From contig CAZBHS010000009.1 in the NCBI GenBank assembly GCA_964491915.1, positions 62,001-126,000 of the forward strand: DNA of 64,000 bases. Reading direction: 5' to 3'. This document shows positions 42,679 through 50,734 of this stretch, piece after piece. Source of the stretch: JAHELQ01 sp964491915 (GTDB taxonomy: Bacteria; Acidobacteriota; Aminicenantia; UBA2199). Each line of letters starts with the position of its first letter. Position 1 is the first letter of the stretch. Position numbers and translations under genes: made by a program. The notes beneath the pieces were generated by a model that did no database searches, was not told the origin of the DNA, and saw only the letters and a program-made list of their open reading frames with translations.

Positions 42679-42697
42679 ATCACACGTTTTTTGTGAT
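42679..42697. promoter_or_regulatory. Palindrome in the gap after the XRE gene
   Basis: ATCACA-CGTTTTT-TGTGAT lies 22 bases after the XRE stop and shares ATCAC with the 21-bp units. It could be an operator or a weak terminator. The rest of 42657-42909 holds a TTGACA (42713-42718) without a good -10 partner, and CCGC-N7-GCGG followed by TTCCGG and eight Ts near 42771-42801, a possible weak terminator. No ORF was found. Confidence 0.4.
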
Positions 42698-42909
42698 GTG
42701 GGTTGACAGGATGAGGTAAAGCCATTATATTAAAGTATTCAGAGGAGGAAACTGTCGAGATAATTCTCTGCCGCCGTCAACGCGGTTCCGGTTTTTTTTG
42801 GTTTTTAGATATTTGCATTATTATCGGGTAAATCGGAATTTAAAAGACTGTGGCGGCACGATCTCGGTTGCGACATTTCCTGCTTATTTTATAAAAGAGG
42901 AGTCAGACC

Positions 42910-43473
42910 ATGATGTTGGTGAAAGGCGCGGCCGTTAATATTTTGCCTAAATATGTTCAAAAAAATTTCGGAAAAGATGCATTGTCCCAATGGATGGATT
43001 CTATCACTCCCGCCGCAAGGGAAGTATTCGATGGGTCCGTCTCATCCAAGGATTGGTTCCCGTTAAAAGAGGCGTTTGTCGAACCTACCGCAACCTTGTG
43101 CCAGTTATTTTACAATTGGGATTACAAAGGGGCCTGGGAATTGGGACGCTTTAGCGCGGATCAGAGCTTGAAGGGTCTCTTCAAATTGTTCGTGAAGTTC
43201 GGTTCGCCTGAGGTTTTGGTCAACCGGGCGGGAACCGCGTTCAGCACCTATTACCACCCAAGCACTATCAAGGTGCAACCGGACGATGAGGGCTTCCCTA
43301 TCATGCGTATCATGGAATTCGACGATATCGACAAGCTGGTGGAGATGAGAATCGGAGGATGGATCGAGCGGGCCCTCGAAATCAGCGGTTGCAAAAATGT
43401 GCGGATCAAGATTTCCAAGTCGCTGACAAAGGCCGATTCGTGCACCGAGTACAGGATCTCCTGGGATAAATAA
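42910..43473 (+). CDS. DUF2378/TIGR02265-like protein
   Basis: A 187-residue soluble protein. KGAAVNILPKYVQKNFGKDA, WELGRFSADQSLKGLFKLFV, SPEVLVNRAGTAFSTYYHPS and the C-terminal GWIERALEISGC...KSLTKADSCTEYRISW follow a family I remember from myxobacteria and other Deltaproteobacteria (DUF2378), related in fold to V4R/heme-NO-binding-like domains. The function is unknown. GAGGAG lies seven bases before ATG 42910. It stands alone between the XRE gene and the fumarase operon. Confidence 0.65.
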   Translation: MMLVKGAAVNILPKYVQKNFGKDALSQWMDSITPAAREVFDGSVSSKDWFPLKEAFVEPTATLCQLFYNWDYKGAWELGRFSADQSLKGLFKLFVKFGSPEVLVNRAGTAFSTYYHPSTIKVQPDDEGFPIMRIMEFDDIDKLVEMRIGGWIERALEISGCKNVRIKISKSLTKADSCTEYRISWDK

Positions 43474-43633
43474 ACATTACCGGCCGCGAAGTGGAACGCC
43501 AGGATGAGACCCACTTCTTTTCGTAGATGGTTGGAAAATAAATAATAATTTTTCACAAGTGTGCCGTTTTCTTTTGTTACCAACTATAATATAATTTAAC
43601 CTACAAAAACATCCTAAAAAAGGAGTTAGGTAC

Positions 43634-44500
43634 ATGAACCTTAAAGATTCAATTCTTGAACTCATTCGTAGGGCCGCCACCGACCTTTCCCCAGACGTGG
43701 AAGAAGCGCTGGCCAAAGCCCACAAAGACGAAGATGACGGAACTCCCGCCAAAAGCGTTTTTAAAACGATTATCGAGAACGTCTCGATTGCCCGGGAAAA
43801 AAGCACCCCCATTTGCCAGGACACCGGTTCGCTGGTGTTTTACATCGATTTCCCCGTTGGTGACGATGAGGCCAAATACCGGACCGCCATCGACGAAGCG
43901 GCCAAAGAGGCCACCGCCCTCCAATACCTGCGTCCCAACGCTGTCAATCCCATTACCGGCAAGAATTCAGGCAATAATATCGGGATTAACGCTCCGTATA
44001 TCCACTTTCACCAGTGGAACAAGGACGATGTGCGGATTCGGTTGATGCTCAAGGGCGGAGGTAGCGAGAATGTCGGCGCCCAGTACAAGCTCCCCCACGG
44101 CCCGATAAAGGCAGGCAGGGATTTGAAAGGGATTCGCAAGGTCATCATCGACGCGGTGACCCAGGCCCAGGGATTGGGTTGCGCCCCCGGTATCATTGGA
44201 GTTGGAATCGGCGGCGGTAGAGATACCTCGTACACCCTTTCCAAAGAACAGTTCTTCCGTAAAATCGGCGACCGCCACCCGGACGCGAAAATCGCGGAAC
44301 TGGAAGAAGAACTGCTGGCGGACCTCAATACATTGGAGATCGGTCCCATGGGATTCGGCGGTAAAAACACGGTGCTCGAAGTGTTCATCGGCGCCCAGGA
44401 TCGCCACCCGGCAACGTTTTTCGTCTCGATCTCCTACACCTGTTGGGCGTTTCGGAGAAAGAGCATGATGATTAGCAAAGGCGAGGTGACCTATGATTAA
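43634..44500 (+). CDS. Class I fumarate hydratase, alpha subunit
   Basis: A 288-residue protein corresponding to the N-terminal part of iron-sulfur fumarases (FumA/TtdA). The three cluster cysteines are visible in TPICQDTGSLV, GLGCAPGIIG and SYTCWAFRRKS. Other motifs are RPNAVNPITGKNSGNN and GGGSENVGAQYKLP. With the beta subunit it interconverts fumarate and malate; L-tartrate dehydratase is the alternative for this two-subunit family. AAAAAAGGAG precedes the ATG, and a TATAAT at 43585-43590 is the likely -10 box. It overlaps the beta gene by eight bases. Confidence 0.9.
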   Translation: MNLKDSILELIRRAATDLSPDVEEALAKAHKDEDDGTPAKSVFKTIIENVSIAREKSTPICQDTGSLVFYIDFPVGDDEAKYRTAIDEAAKEATALQYLRPNAVNPITGKNSGNNIGINAPYIHFHQWNKDDVRIRLMLKGGGSENVGAQYKLPHGPIKAGRDLKGIRKVIIDAVTQAQGLGCAPGIIGVGIGGGRDTSYTLSKEQFFRKIGDRHPDAKIAELEEELLADLNTLEIGPMGFGGKNTVLEVFIGAQDRHPATFFVSISYTCWAFRRKSMMISKGEVTYD

Positions 44501-45074
44501 ACTTAAAGTACCGATTTCAGAACAAGAGATCCGCCGGTTGAAAGTGGGCGACGAAGTGCTGTTGTCCGGCGTGATTGTCACCGCGAGGGACGAAGCCCAC
44601 AAATTGATGATCGAGGAAAATCCCGACTTCATCCGGGACACCCTCAAAGAATCGGTCATTTATCATTGCGGCCCTGTGGTCAAACAGGACGAGAACGGTA
44701 AATGGAGCTTTGTGTCCGCCGGCCCCACCACATCCATACGGGAAGAACCCTACCAGGCCGACGTAATATGCCAATACAACGTCCGCGGCGTCATCGGCAA
44801 AGGGGGAATGGGCCCCAAAACCGCCGAAGGCTTGAAAAAATGCGGCGCTGTCTACCTTCACGCCATTGGCGGAGCCGGCACCTTGATCGCCAATGTGGTC
44901 AAAGAGGTTAAAACCGTCCACAAACTGGAAGAATTCGGGACTCCCGAGGCCTTCTGGGTCATCGAAGTGGAAGACTTCCCAGTTGTGGTGACAATGGACT
45001 CCCACGGCAACAGCCTCCACCAAGAGATCAAGGAAAAATCACAGAAAAAAGCCGACCGGTTGATGAATAAATAG
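44493..45074 (+). CDS. Class I fumarate hydratase, beta subunit
   Basis: A 193-residue protein matching the C-terminal domain of class I fumarases. VGDEVLLSGVIVTARDEAHK, IYHCGPVVKQ, SAGPTTSIREEPYQ, GVIGKGGMG and YLHAIGGAGTL are family motifs; the swivelling domain completes the active site. It is encoded directly after, and overlapping, the alpha subunit. A strong terminator follows. Confidence 0.92.
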   Translation: MIKLKVPISEQEIRRLKVGDEVLLSGVIVTARDEAHKLMIEENPDFIRDTLKESVIYHCGPVVKQDENGKWSFVSAGPTTSIREEPYQADVICQYNVRGVIGKGGMGPKTAEGLKKCGAVYLHAIGGAGTLIANVVKEVKTVHKLEEFGTPEAFWVIEVEDFPVVVTMDSHGNSLHQEIKEKSQKKADRLMNK

Positions 45075-45102
45075 ATAGGACTACCAACCGACAAATCTGA
45101 TC

Positions 45103-45140
45103 AATACTCCGGTTATCAAGAGATAGCCGGAGTATTTTTT
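45103..45140 (+). terminator. Rho-independent terminator of the fumarase operon
   Basis: AATACTCCGGTTATC-AAGA-GATAGCCGGAGTATT, a fifteen-pair stem with one G-U pair, followed by five more Ts (TTTTT). Confidence 0.92.
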
Positions 45141-45213
45141 TATGGCGAAAGAACAGTTGGTTATCTTGATACGCACTAGGTTTGGGGATTAAATGTTGAT
45201 GATATAAAAAAAG

Positions 45214-45285
45214 AGGCGGCGACCGGATTCGAACCGATGAATAGCGATTTTGCAGACCGCTGCCTTACCACTTGGCTACGCCGCC
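45214..45285 (-). tRNA. tRNA-Cys(GCA)
   Basis: The reverse complement folds as a tRNA: acceptor GGCGGCG/CGCCGCC, D-arm with AGTGGTAAGG, anticodon loop CTGCAAA (anticodon GCA), T-arm GGTTCGAATCC. CCA is not encoded. It lies six bases downstream of tRNA-Gly and is probably cotranscribed. Confidence 0.95.
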
Positions 45286-45291
45286 AATGGC

Positions 45292-45366
45292 TGGAGCGGG
45301 AAACGGGATTCGAACCCGCGACATCGACCTTGGCAAGGTCGCGCTCTACCACTGAGCTATTCCCGC
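45292..45366 (-). tRNA. tRNA-Gly(GCC)
   Basis: Acceptor GCGGGAA/TTCCCGC, D-arm AGCTCAGTGGTAGAGC, anticodon GCC in TTGCCAA, T-arm GGGTTCGAATCCC. The CCA end is encoded. Confidence 0.96.
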
Positions 45367-45382
45367 TTGTTTACGAAGTAAT

Positions 45383-45411
45383 AGGATATAAAAAAAAACA
45401 TCTTTTGTCAA
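45383..45411 (-). promoter_or_regulatory. Promoter of the tRNA-Gly/tRNA-Cys operon
   Basis: TTGACA (45411-45406), 17 bases, TATCCT (45388-45383), ending seventeen bases before the tRNA-Gly 5' end. Confidence 0.7.
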
Positions 45412-45533
45412 GACCTTTTCTGTTTAATTCACAAATTTATCACAAGACTCTTTATTATCAATGATCTTTACATTTAGTTTTTTTACCGCCCCGATAAAAT
45501 TCAATAATTTAATAAAAAATAGTCAAATCTATA

Positions 45534-45562
45534 TTGACAAAAGCCTATTTTTTTGATATTTT
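45534..45562 (+). promoter_or_regulatory. Promoter of tRNA-Asn
   Basis: TTGACA (45534-45539), 17 bases, TATTTT (45557-45562), fourteen bases before the tRNA-Asn 5' end. It diverges from the Gly/Cys promoter. Confidence 0.7.
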
Positions 45563-45576
45563 TAGGACCTAAGGTT

Positions 45577-45652
45577 TCCCCAGTAGCTCAATTGGCAGAG
45601 CGGGTGGCTGTTAACCACTAGGTTCGCGGTTCAAATCCGTGCTGGGGAGCCA
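45577..45652 (+). tRNA. tRNA-Asn(GTT)
   Basis: Acceptor TCCCCAG/CTGGGGA, D-arm AGCTCAATTGGCAGAGC, anticodon GTT in CTGTTAA, T-arm GGTTCAAATCC, encoded CCA. Confidence 0.96.
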
Positions 45653-45719
45653 TTTTTCTTTCACCTCCTTCCTAACTTATCAAAAATGATTCTTTTTTCT
45701 ACTACTTTATCCAGCGGCA

Positions 45720-45737
45720 ATTTTCCGCTATAATAGA
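45720..45737 (+). promoter_or_regulatory. -10 region of the thiamine-binding protein gene
   Basis: ATTTTCCGCTATAATAGA contains a perfect TATAAT (45729-45734). The 18-mer differs by one base from the SLC13 transporter promoter (24643-24660). The -35 match (TTTATC, 17 bases upstream) is weak. Confidence 0.5.
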
Positions 45738-45762
45738 TGTATACCATCATGAGGAGGTTGCG

Positions 45763-46071
45763 ATGGATAACACAGTGATCGCAGAGGTTGTCGTGGTTCC
45801 GTTAGGGACAGGTTCCACCTCCCTCAGCTCTTATGTGGCGGATGTCGAGAAGGTGCTCGCCCGTCACCAAAATGTCAAAAGTATGTTAACGCCGATGTCC
45901 ACAATTCTCGAAGGAACACTGGAAAATATTCTGGCGTTGATTCGGGAGATGCACGAAGCCCCGTTTCTGAAAGGAGCCGGCCGGGTGTCCACCCGCATCA
46001 GCATCGATGATCGCCGCGACAAGCAAGCGTCTATGGAAGCGAAGCTGGCATCGGTCAGGTCAAAACTCTAG
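45763..46071 (+). CDS. MTH1187-family thiamine-binding protein
   Basis: A 102-residue ferredoxin-like-fold protein. VIAEVVVVPLGTGSTSLSSYV, MLTPMSTILEGTLENILALI and GAGRVSTRISIDDRRDK match the MTH1187/YkoF-like thiamine-binding family (DUF77), which binds thiamine or HMP and may act as a vitamin sensor or chaperone. GAGGAGG lies six bases before the ATG. Monocistronic, facing a convergent acetyltransferase gene. Confidence 0.85.
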   Translation: MDNTVIAEVVVVPLGTGSTSLSSYVADVEKVLARHQNVKSMLTPMSTILEGTLENILALIREMHEAPFLKGAGRVSTRISIDDRRDKQASMEAKLASVRSKL

Positions 46072-46089
46072 AGTTCCCTGGGGGGAATC

Positions 46090-46548
46090 TTAGAAGTCGA
46101 TCTCATACATCCGGTAATCGGATTCGCGCATGCCCATATTGACATACACCTTGCGGGCCACCCGGTTGTCTTTTTCGACATACAGCCGCAAACCGGCGAC
46201 ACCGCCCTCGCTTTTGGCCGTCGCCTCAACGTCCCTATATAGGATCGAAAAGATCTTTTTGCCGCGGAAGTCCGGTAGTACATACACACTTTGGATCCAC
46301 CAGAAATTCCCGTTTCGCCAATCGCTCCATTCGTAGGTCACCATCAATTGGCCCACGAGGCGGCCTTCAAATTCCGCCAGTAAATAAAATCCCCTGGTCG
46401 GATCCTCGATCACCGCCCGGACACCATTTGTAACAATTTCCCGGTCCAGGCCTTTATCTTCAGTTTCCCGGGCCATGGCCACGTTAAACTCTACCATTGT
46501 CTCAACATCAGCCGAACCAGCTTTTCGAATCGATATTGTCGAACTCAT
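46090..46548 (-). CDS. GNAT-family N-acetyltransferase
   Basis: A 152-residue GNAT fold. STISIRKAGSADVETMVEFN opens the first strand, FEGRLVGQLMVTYEWSDWRN forms the central sheet, and VYVLPDFRGKKIFSILYRDV is the acetyl-CoA binding motif A, with GLRLYVEKDNRVARKVYVNM as motif B. The substrate is unknown. AAGGGTGA precedes the ATG. Confidence 0.88.
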   Translation of the reverse strand: MSSTISIRKAGSADVETMVEFNVAMARETEDKGLDREIVTNGVRAVIEDPTRGFYLLAEFEGRLVGQLMVTYEWSDWRNGNFWWIQSVYVLPDFRGKKIFSILYRDVEATAKSEGGVAGLRLYVEKDNRVARKVYVNMGMRESDYRMYEIDF

Positions 46549-46680
46549 TTAGAATCACCCTTATTGATAAAAATTTTCATTTATCTGTTTATCATAAACA
46601 AAAAAAAATTGCAATCGCTATTTTATATATTGAAATTTTTTCTAGAATCATATATATTTAGTGGGAAGGCGAGGTACATC

Positions 46681-48522
46681 ATGACAGAACACAGAATGTT
46701 AAACAATTATTTGATTTTCAAACAATTACAAGTCGATTCAATCGGTATCAACTACCGCGGCGCAGACATAAAAGACAACAAACCCAACCAGCACAAAATC
46801 ATCACCGAGGTTAATCCAGTTTACACGGAAAACGAACAAACCTGGAAGCGGGTAACACTATTGCTCGAAGGTGTGAAAAAATCCAACATCGTCCACCTGT
46901 TCTCCCCGGACAAAATCGTGAAGAGTAAAGAAGCCACATTGTTGGTTTACCCGAACATCAAAGGGGTGACCCTTGAACAAATCATGGACGAATCCGATAA
47001 AAAGGACATCGCAATCAATTTTGATCTGGCGTTTTCCATGGTAACGGCCATCGCGGACCTGATCGACATCGGTTCGTCGATTGTGGTTAGCGGCAAAAAA
47101 TCGTTCCACGGATTTTTGACCCCCGACAACATCATTGTCGATTACGACGGCAATATTTATTTGAAAAATTACGGCATCCAGCCTTATCTGGACAAAAATG
47201 AGCACATCTACCGCGAAATGGAGATGAAATACGGCGCCTGGTTGTCCCCGGAATTCCAGAAGCGGGAAAAAATCGTGCCCCAGTCCGACATCTATCACCT
47301 GGGGTATATCATTTACCGTATTCTAACCGGCCAGTATTTCTCCTATAATCCCGGGGAAGATTTCGACGCGAAGTTCTCCAGCATCAGTTTCAAGCATTAT
47401 ATGCCGACCGAGAAAGACGATCTCACCAACCTGATCACTTTCTTCAAGAGAACGCTCCATCCCGAGCCGCAGAAAAGATTCTCCAATGTCCGGGAATTGA
47501 AAGATTTCGTATCCAATTTTTTCAAAATTGACGAGTTGTCGTCGGTTACCTTTAGTTTGGCCTATTTTATGAACTCACTCTATTCAGAGGAGATGGAGGC
47601 CGAGGAAAAAATCCTGGTGGAGGAATTGGCTTACCAGATTCCCGAATCCAAAAGCGACCAGGCAAAAAAATCCGCCGAAGAACGCGCCAGGGACAACGAA
47701 ATAGTCGAAAAGATCCTCAGCGGGCTGGACGAAACTGAAAAATCGAGATCCAGGTTGTTGGCTCCGATGATCATGCTTCTCTTGATTGTCATCGGCGTCG
47801 CCGGTTATCTCTACATCAATCAGGCCAACAAAGCCAGGCAGGAACAACTGCGCATCCAGGGGGAATTGGAACGTAAATTATCCCAGATTCAGGAGCAAAC
47901 TCAAAAAGAATATCAGGATAAGCTCAAGAACCTCGAAACCCAGTTCACAGCCACCGAAGAAGAGCAAAAGAAAAAAGAAGAGGAAATCAAGAAACTGAAA
48001 GAGTGGAGAAAAGGGCAAGAGGCCAAGGAACAAGAAAGAGCGACTGCCATCGAGAACGCGAAGAAGCTGGAAGAACTTGAAGCGGAGAAAAAGCGAATCG
48101 AAACTGAAAAAAAGCGGTTGGCGGATGAAGCGGAAAAACGACGCGTCGCTGAAGAACAGAAGAAAAAACAGGAAGCCGAAGCTAAGAGAATTGCCGAGTT
48201 GGAACGGGCCGCAAAACCGGGAGAACTGATCGATATTCAGTACGCGACGCAGAAACCCATCCGTATCAGCGGCGACGAACCTGTATTCCCCAGATCCATT
48301 AGAAAAAAATTCAAAGGCACCCAGGTAAAAATCATCGCCTCTCTCCTGATCGATGAAAGAGGAAATGTTTCCAGGGTCAAAATCAAGGGTAACGTGGCGC
48401 CGGAAATCAAGATGAACCTTACCACCAGCCTGGCCAATTGGAAATACAAGCCGGCGATGAAGCAATCGGTCAAAGTCAAAGTCTGGTACGATGTTCCCAT
48501 GAACCTGACCTTTGAGTATTAG
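46681..48522 (+). CDS. Pseudokinase - transmembrane - coiled-coil - TonB C-terminal fusion
   Basis: A 613-residue protein. Residues 1-280 have a Ser/Thr kinase fold, but the catalytic loop reads HGFLTPDNIIV (no HRD Asp) and the DFG position reads KNYG, so it is a pseudokinase. A membrane helix (IMLLLIVIGVAGYLYI) is near residue 365. A long charged coiled coil follows (about 385-510, rich in KKxEAEKKR). The end, PVFPRSIRKKFKGTQVKI with WKYKPAMKQSVKVKVWYDVP, is a TonB C-terminal domain. It may couple an intracellular signal to an outer-membrane partner. ATG 46681 has GCGAGG upstream; the longer frame to 46564 lacks a ribosome-binding site. Confidence 0.85.
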   Translation: MTEHRMLNNYLIFKQLQVDSIGINYRGADIKDNKPNQHKIITEVNPVYTENEQTWKRVTLLLEGVKKSNIVHLFSPDKIVKSKEATLLVYPNIKGVTLEQIMDESDKKDIAINFDLAFSMVTAIADLIDIGSSIVVSGKKSFHGFLTPDNIIVDYDGNIYLKNYGIQPYLDKNEHIYREMEMKYGAWLSPEFQKREKIVPQSDIYHLGYIIYRILTGQYFSYNPGEDFDAKFSSISFKHYMPTEKDDLTNLITFFKRTLHPEPQKRFSNVRELKDFVSNFFKIDELSSVTFSLAYFMNSLYSEEMEAEEKILVEELAYQIPESKSDQAKKSAEERARDNEIVEKILSGLDETEKSRSRLLAPMIMLLLIVIGVAGYLYINQANKARQEQLRIQGELERKLSQIQEQTQKEYQDKLKNLETQFTATEEEQKKKEEEIKKLKEWRKGQEAKEQERATAIENAKKLEELEAEKKRIETEKKRLADEAEKRRVAEEQKKKQEAEAKRIAELERAAKPGELIDIQYATQKPIRISGDEPVFPRSIRKKFKGTQVKIIASLLIDERGNVSRVKIKGNVAPEIKMNLTTSLANWKYKPAMKQSVKVKVWYDVPMNLTFEY

Positions 48523-48559
48523 AAATTATTTTTTTATTGGAATATAGAAAAACCATTGC

Positions 48560-48590
48560 ACCGGCAGCAGCGGTTGCTGCCGCCGGTTTT
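48560..48590 (+). terminator. Terminator after the pseudokinase-TonB gene
   Basis: ACCGGC-A-GCAGC-GGTT-GCTGC-C-GCCGGT, eleven pairs with one mismatch, ending in TTTT. Confidence 0.75.
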
Positions 48591-48613
48591 CACAAGTAAA
48601 AAATATCGAAAAG

Positions 48614-48636
48614 GCCCCAAAAATGTCATTTGGGGC
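48614..48636 (+). repeat. Inverted repeat overlapping the buk promoter region
   Basis: GCCCCAAA-N7-TTTGGGGC, perfect eight-base arms, directly upstream of the -35 box of the butyrate kinase gene. It may be an operator or a backup terminator. Confidence 0.5.
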
Positions 48637-48665
48637 TTGAAAAATACGAGATTTTTTTGTAAAAC
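48637..48665 (+). promoter_or_regulatory. Promoter of buk-ptb, apparently leaderless
   Basis: TTGAAA (48637-48642), 17 bases, TAAAAC (48660-48665). The ATG of buk begins seven bases after the -10 box, at the expected transcription start, and no ribosome-binding site is present. Confidence 0.5.
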
Positions 48666-48671
48666 TAATAA

Positions 48672-49760
48672 ATGAGAAACAAAAAAATCTTAACTATTAA
48701 TCCAGGATCAACGTCAACTAAACTTGCTCTTTTTTCCGGAGAAGAACGGATTTTATCCTCCAGTATTTCCCACACAACGGAAGAGATCTCAAAATCCCAC
48801 AAAATAATCGAGCAGAAAGAATACAGAACCAATATGGTGTTGGCTTTCTTGAAAAAAAACGATATAGAGCTCAACACCCTCGATGCCGTGGTGGGAAGAG
48901 GAGGTTTATTAACTCCATTGAAATCCGGGACCTACGAAGTAAATCGTGAAATGGTGGATTACCTGGCCGCCACTCCCCTCGAGCACGCCTCGAATCTCGG
49001 CGCAATTATCGCACTCTCAATCACAGAATCCCACGGGATTCCCGCCTTTATCGTCGATCCGGTCGTTGTAGACGAAATGGATGATATCGCCCGCATCACC
49101 GGAATCCCCGAAATAAAGAGAATAAGTATTTTTCACGCCTTGAATCAAAAGGCCGCCGCCAGGGAAACTGCTAAATCTTTAGGCAAAAAATATGAAGAGT
49201 GTAACTTTATTGTCTCCCATCTTGGCGGAGGTATTTCCATCGGCGCCCACAAAAAAGGTCAGGTTGTCGATGTCAACAACGCCCTCAACGGCGACGGTCC
49301 CTTCAGCCCTGAACGCGCCGGTTCGGTTCCGGCATGGAGCCTTGTGGAAATGGCCACATCAGGCGACTACAGCATTGGCGAAATAAAGAAGAAACTGACG
49401 GGAAAAGGCGGAATTGTGGCCCACGTCGGCACCAACGACCTTCGGGAAGTCATTAAAATGATCGATAAGGGAGACCCAAAAGCGGCGATGATTTTCGACG
49501 CTATGGCTTATAATGTCGCTAAAGAGATCGCATCTTTAACCCCCATATTTACAGGAGATTTGGACGCGATTGTTCTGACCGGCGGCATCGCCCATAACAG
49601 TGATTTTATTGGATTGCTGCAGAAGCGCATCGAATTTCTGGCGCCTGTCAAAATTTTCCCCGGCGAAGACGAGATGGCCGCGCTTTGCCAGGGCGGTTTA
49701 CGTGTATTGAACAATGAAGAAAAGGTAAAAATCTGGACAAACTCAGGAGGTAAAGGATGA
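48672..49760 (+). CDS. buk: Butyrate kinase
   Basis: A 362-residue acetokinase-family enzyme. KILTINPGSTSTKLALF (phosphate 1), SHLGGGISIGAHKKGQVVDV and GPFSPERAGSVP, and LTGGIAHNSDFIGLL (adenosine) are typical of Buk, not AckA. It converts butyryl phosphate and ADP to butyrate and ATP, a fermentative substrate-level phosphorylation step; branched-chain acids are also possible. No Shine-Dalgarno sequence precedes the ATG. It overlaps ptb by four bases. Confidence 0.94.
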   Translation: MRNKKILTINPGSTSTKLALFSGEERILSSSISHTTEEISKSHKIIEQKEYRTNMVLAFLKKNDIELNTLDAVVGRGGLLTPLKSGTYEVNREMVDYLAATPLEHASNLGAIIALSITESHGIPAFIVDPVVVDEMDDIARITGIPEIKRISIFHALNQKAAARETAKSLGKKYEECNFIVSHLGGGISIGAHKKGQVVDVNNALNGDGPFSPERAGSVPAWSLVEMATSGDYSIGEIKKKLTGKGGIVAHVGTNDLREVIKMIDKGDPKAAMIFDAMAYNVAKEIASLTPIFTGDLDAIVLTGGIAHNSDFIGLLQKRIEFLAPVKIFPGEDEMAALCQGGLRVLNNEEKVKIWTNSGGKG

Positions 49761-50662
49761 ACCCAATAAAAAGTTTGCATGAGTTAGAACAACTGGTAAA
49801 AGAACAAGAAACCCCAACAATGTCGGTGGCATTCGCACAGGACGAAGACACTCTCAAGGCAGTGGAACGGGCAGTGAAGGAAAAAATCGTCAACGCCATT
49901 TTGATTGGCGACAAAAACATTATCGAATCCAAGTGCAAAGAGCTGGGCATAAACCCCGGAATTTTCGAAATCGCACACGAACCGGATGAGAAAAAAAGCG
50001 GCGATTTGGCCGTAAAAATGATTATCGATAAAAAAGCCTCTATCCTGATGAAAGGCTTGATAGCCACTCCCTATTTTTTAAAATCGATCTTGAACAAAGA
50101 ATTCAATTTGATAAAAAAAGGAGCTGTTCTCTCCCACACCACAGTGATCGAAGTGCCGACATACGATAAATTGCTCATCGTGTCGGACGTGGCCATGATA
50201 CCGGATCCTGATCTTCAGCAGAAGATCCAGATGATCAACTACAACATCAAGATCGCTAAAAAACTCAACATCGACACTCCTAAAGTGGCGTTGGTGGGCG
50301 CGAACGAAAAAGTTTCGGAACGGATGCAAGCCACCATCGACGCGGCGGTGATTTCTAAAATGGCGGACAGAAAACAGATCAAAGGCGCCATTATCGACGG
50401 CCCTCTGGCTTTGGACGTTGCCCTGTCTCCCAAAGCGTGCAAAATCAAAGGTCTGGTATCCCCCATCGAAGGTTCCGCCGATATCTTGATCTTCCCCAAT
50501 ATCGACGCCGGCAATATCTTCTACAAAGCCACCACAATCCTTGCCAACGGCAAATTGGCAGGTCTTGTGACCGGAGCGCCGTTCCCGGCGGTATTGACTT
50601 CCAGAGCGGACGACGACGATTCTAAGTATTATTCCATTGTGTTGGCGGCCGCCACAGTTTAA
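49757..50662 (+). CDS. ptb: Phosphate butyryltransferase
   Basis: A 301-residue phosphotransacetylase-family enzyme. TMSVAFAQDEDTLKAVERAV, the SxxTTVIEVPTYDK region, SDVAMIPDPDLQQK, ALVGANEKVSE and IEGSADILIFPNIDAGNIFYK are Ptb motifs. It exchanges CoA for phosphate on butyryl-CoA, feeding butyrate kinase. AGGAGGTAAAGG precedes the overlapping ATG. Confidence 0.94.
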   Translation: MNPIKSLHELEQLVKEQETPTMSVAFAQDEDTLKAVERAVKEKIVNAILIGDKNIIESKCKELGINPGIFEIAHEPDEKKSGDLAVKMIIDKKASILMKGLIATPYFLKSILNKEFNLIKKGAVLSHTTVIEVPTYDKLLIVSDVAMIPDPDLQQKIQMINYNIKIAKKLNIDTPKVALVGANEKVSERMQATIDAAVISKMADRKQIKGAIIDGPLALDVALSPKACKIKGLVSPIEGSADILIFPNIDAGNIFYKATTILANGKLAGLVTGAPFPAVLTSRADDDDSKYYSIVLAAATV

Positions 50663-50689
50663 ACGGAACGAAAGTGAATCGAATAAACG

Positions 50690-50711
50690 CCGGGCAGGAG
50701 ATTCTGCCCGG
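50690..50711. terminator. Hairpin between convergent ptb and DedA-type genes
   Basis: CCGGGCAG-GAGATT-CTGCCCGG, eight perfect pairs, 28 bases after the ptb stop. There is no U-run on the plus strand, so termination strength is uncertain. Confidence 0.5.
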
Positions 50712-50734
50712 TAACCCTTCCGGGGCAACCCTTC

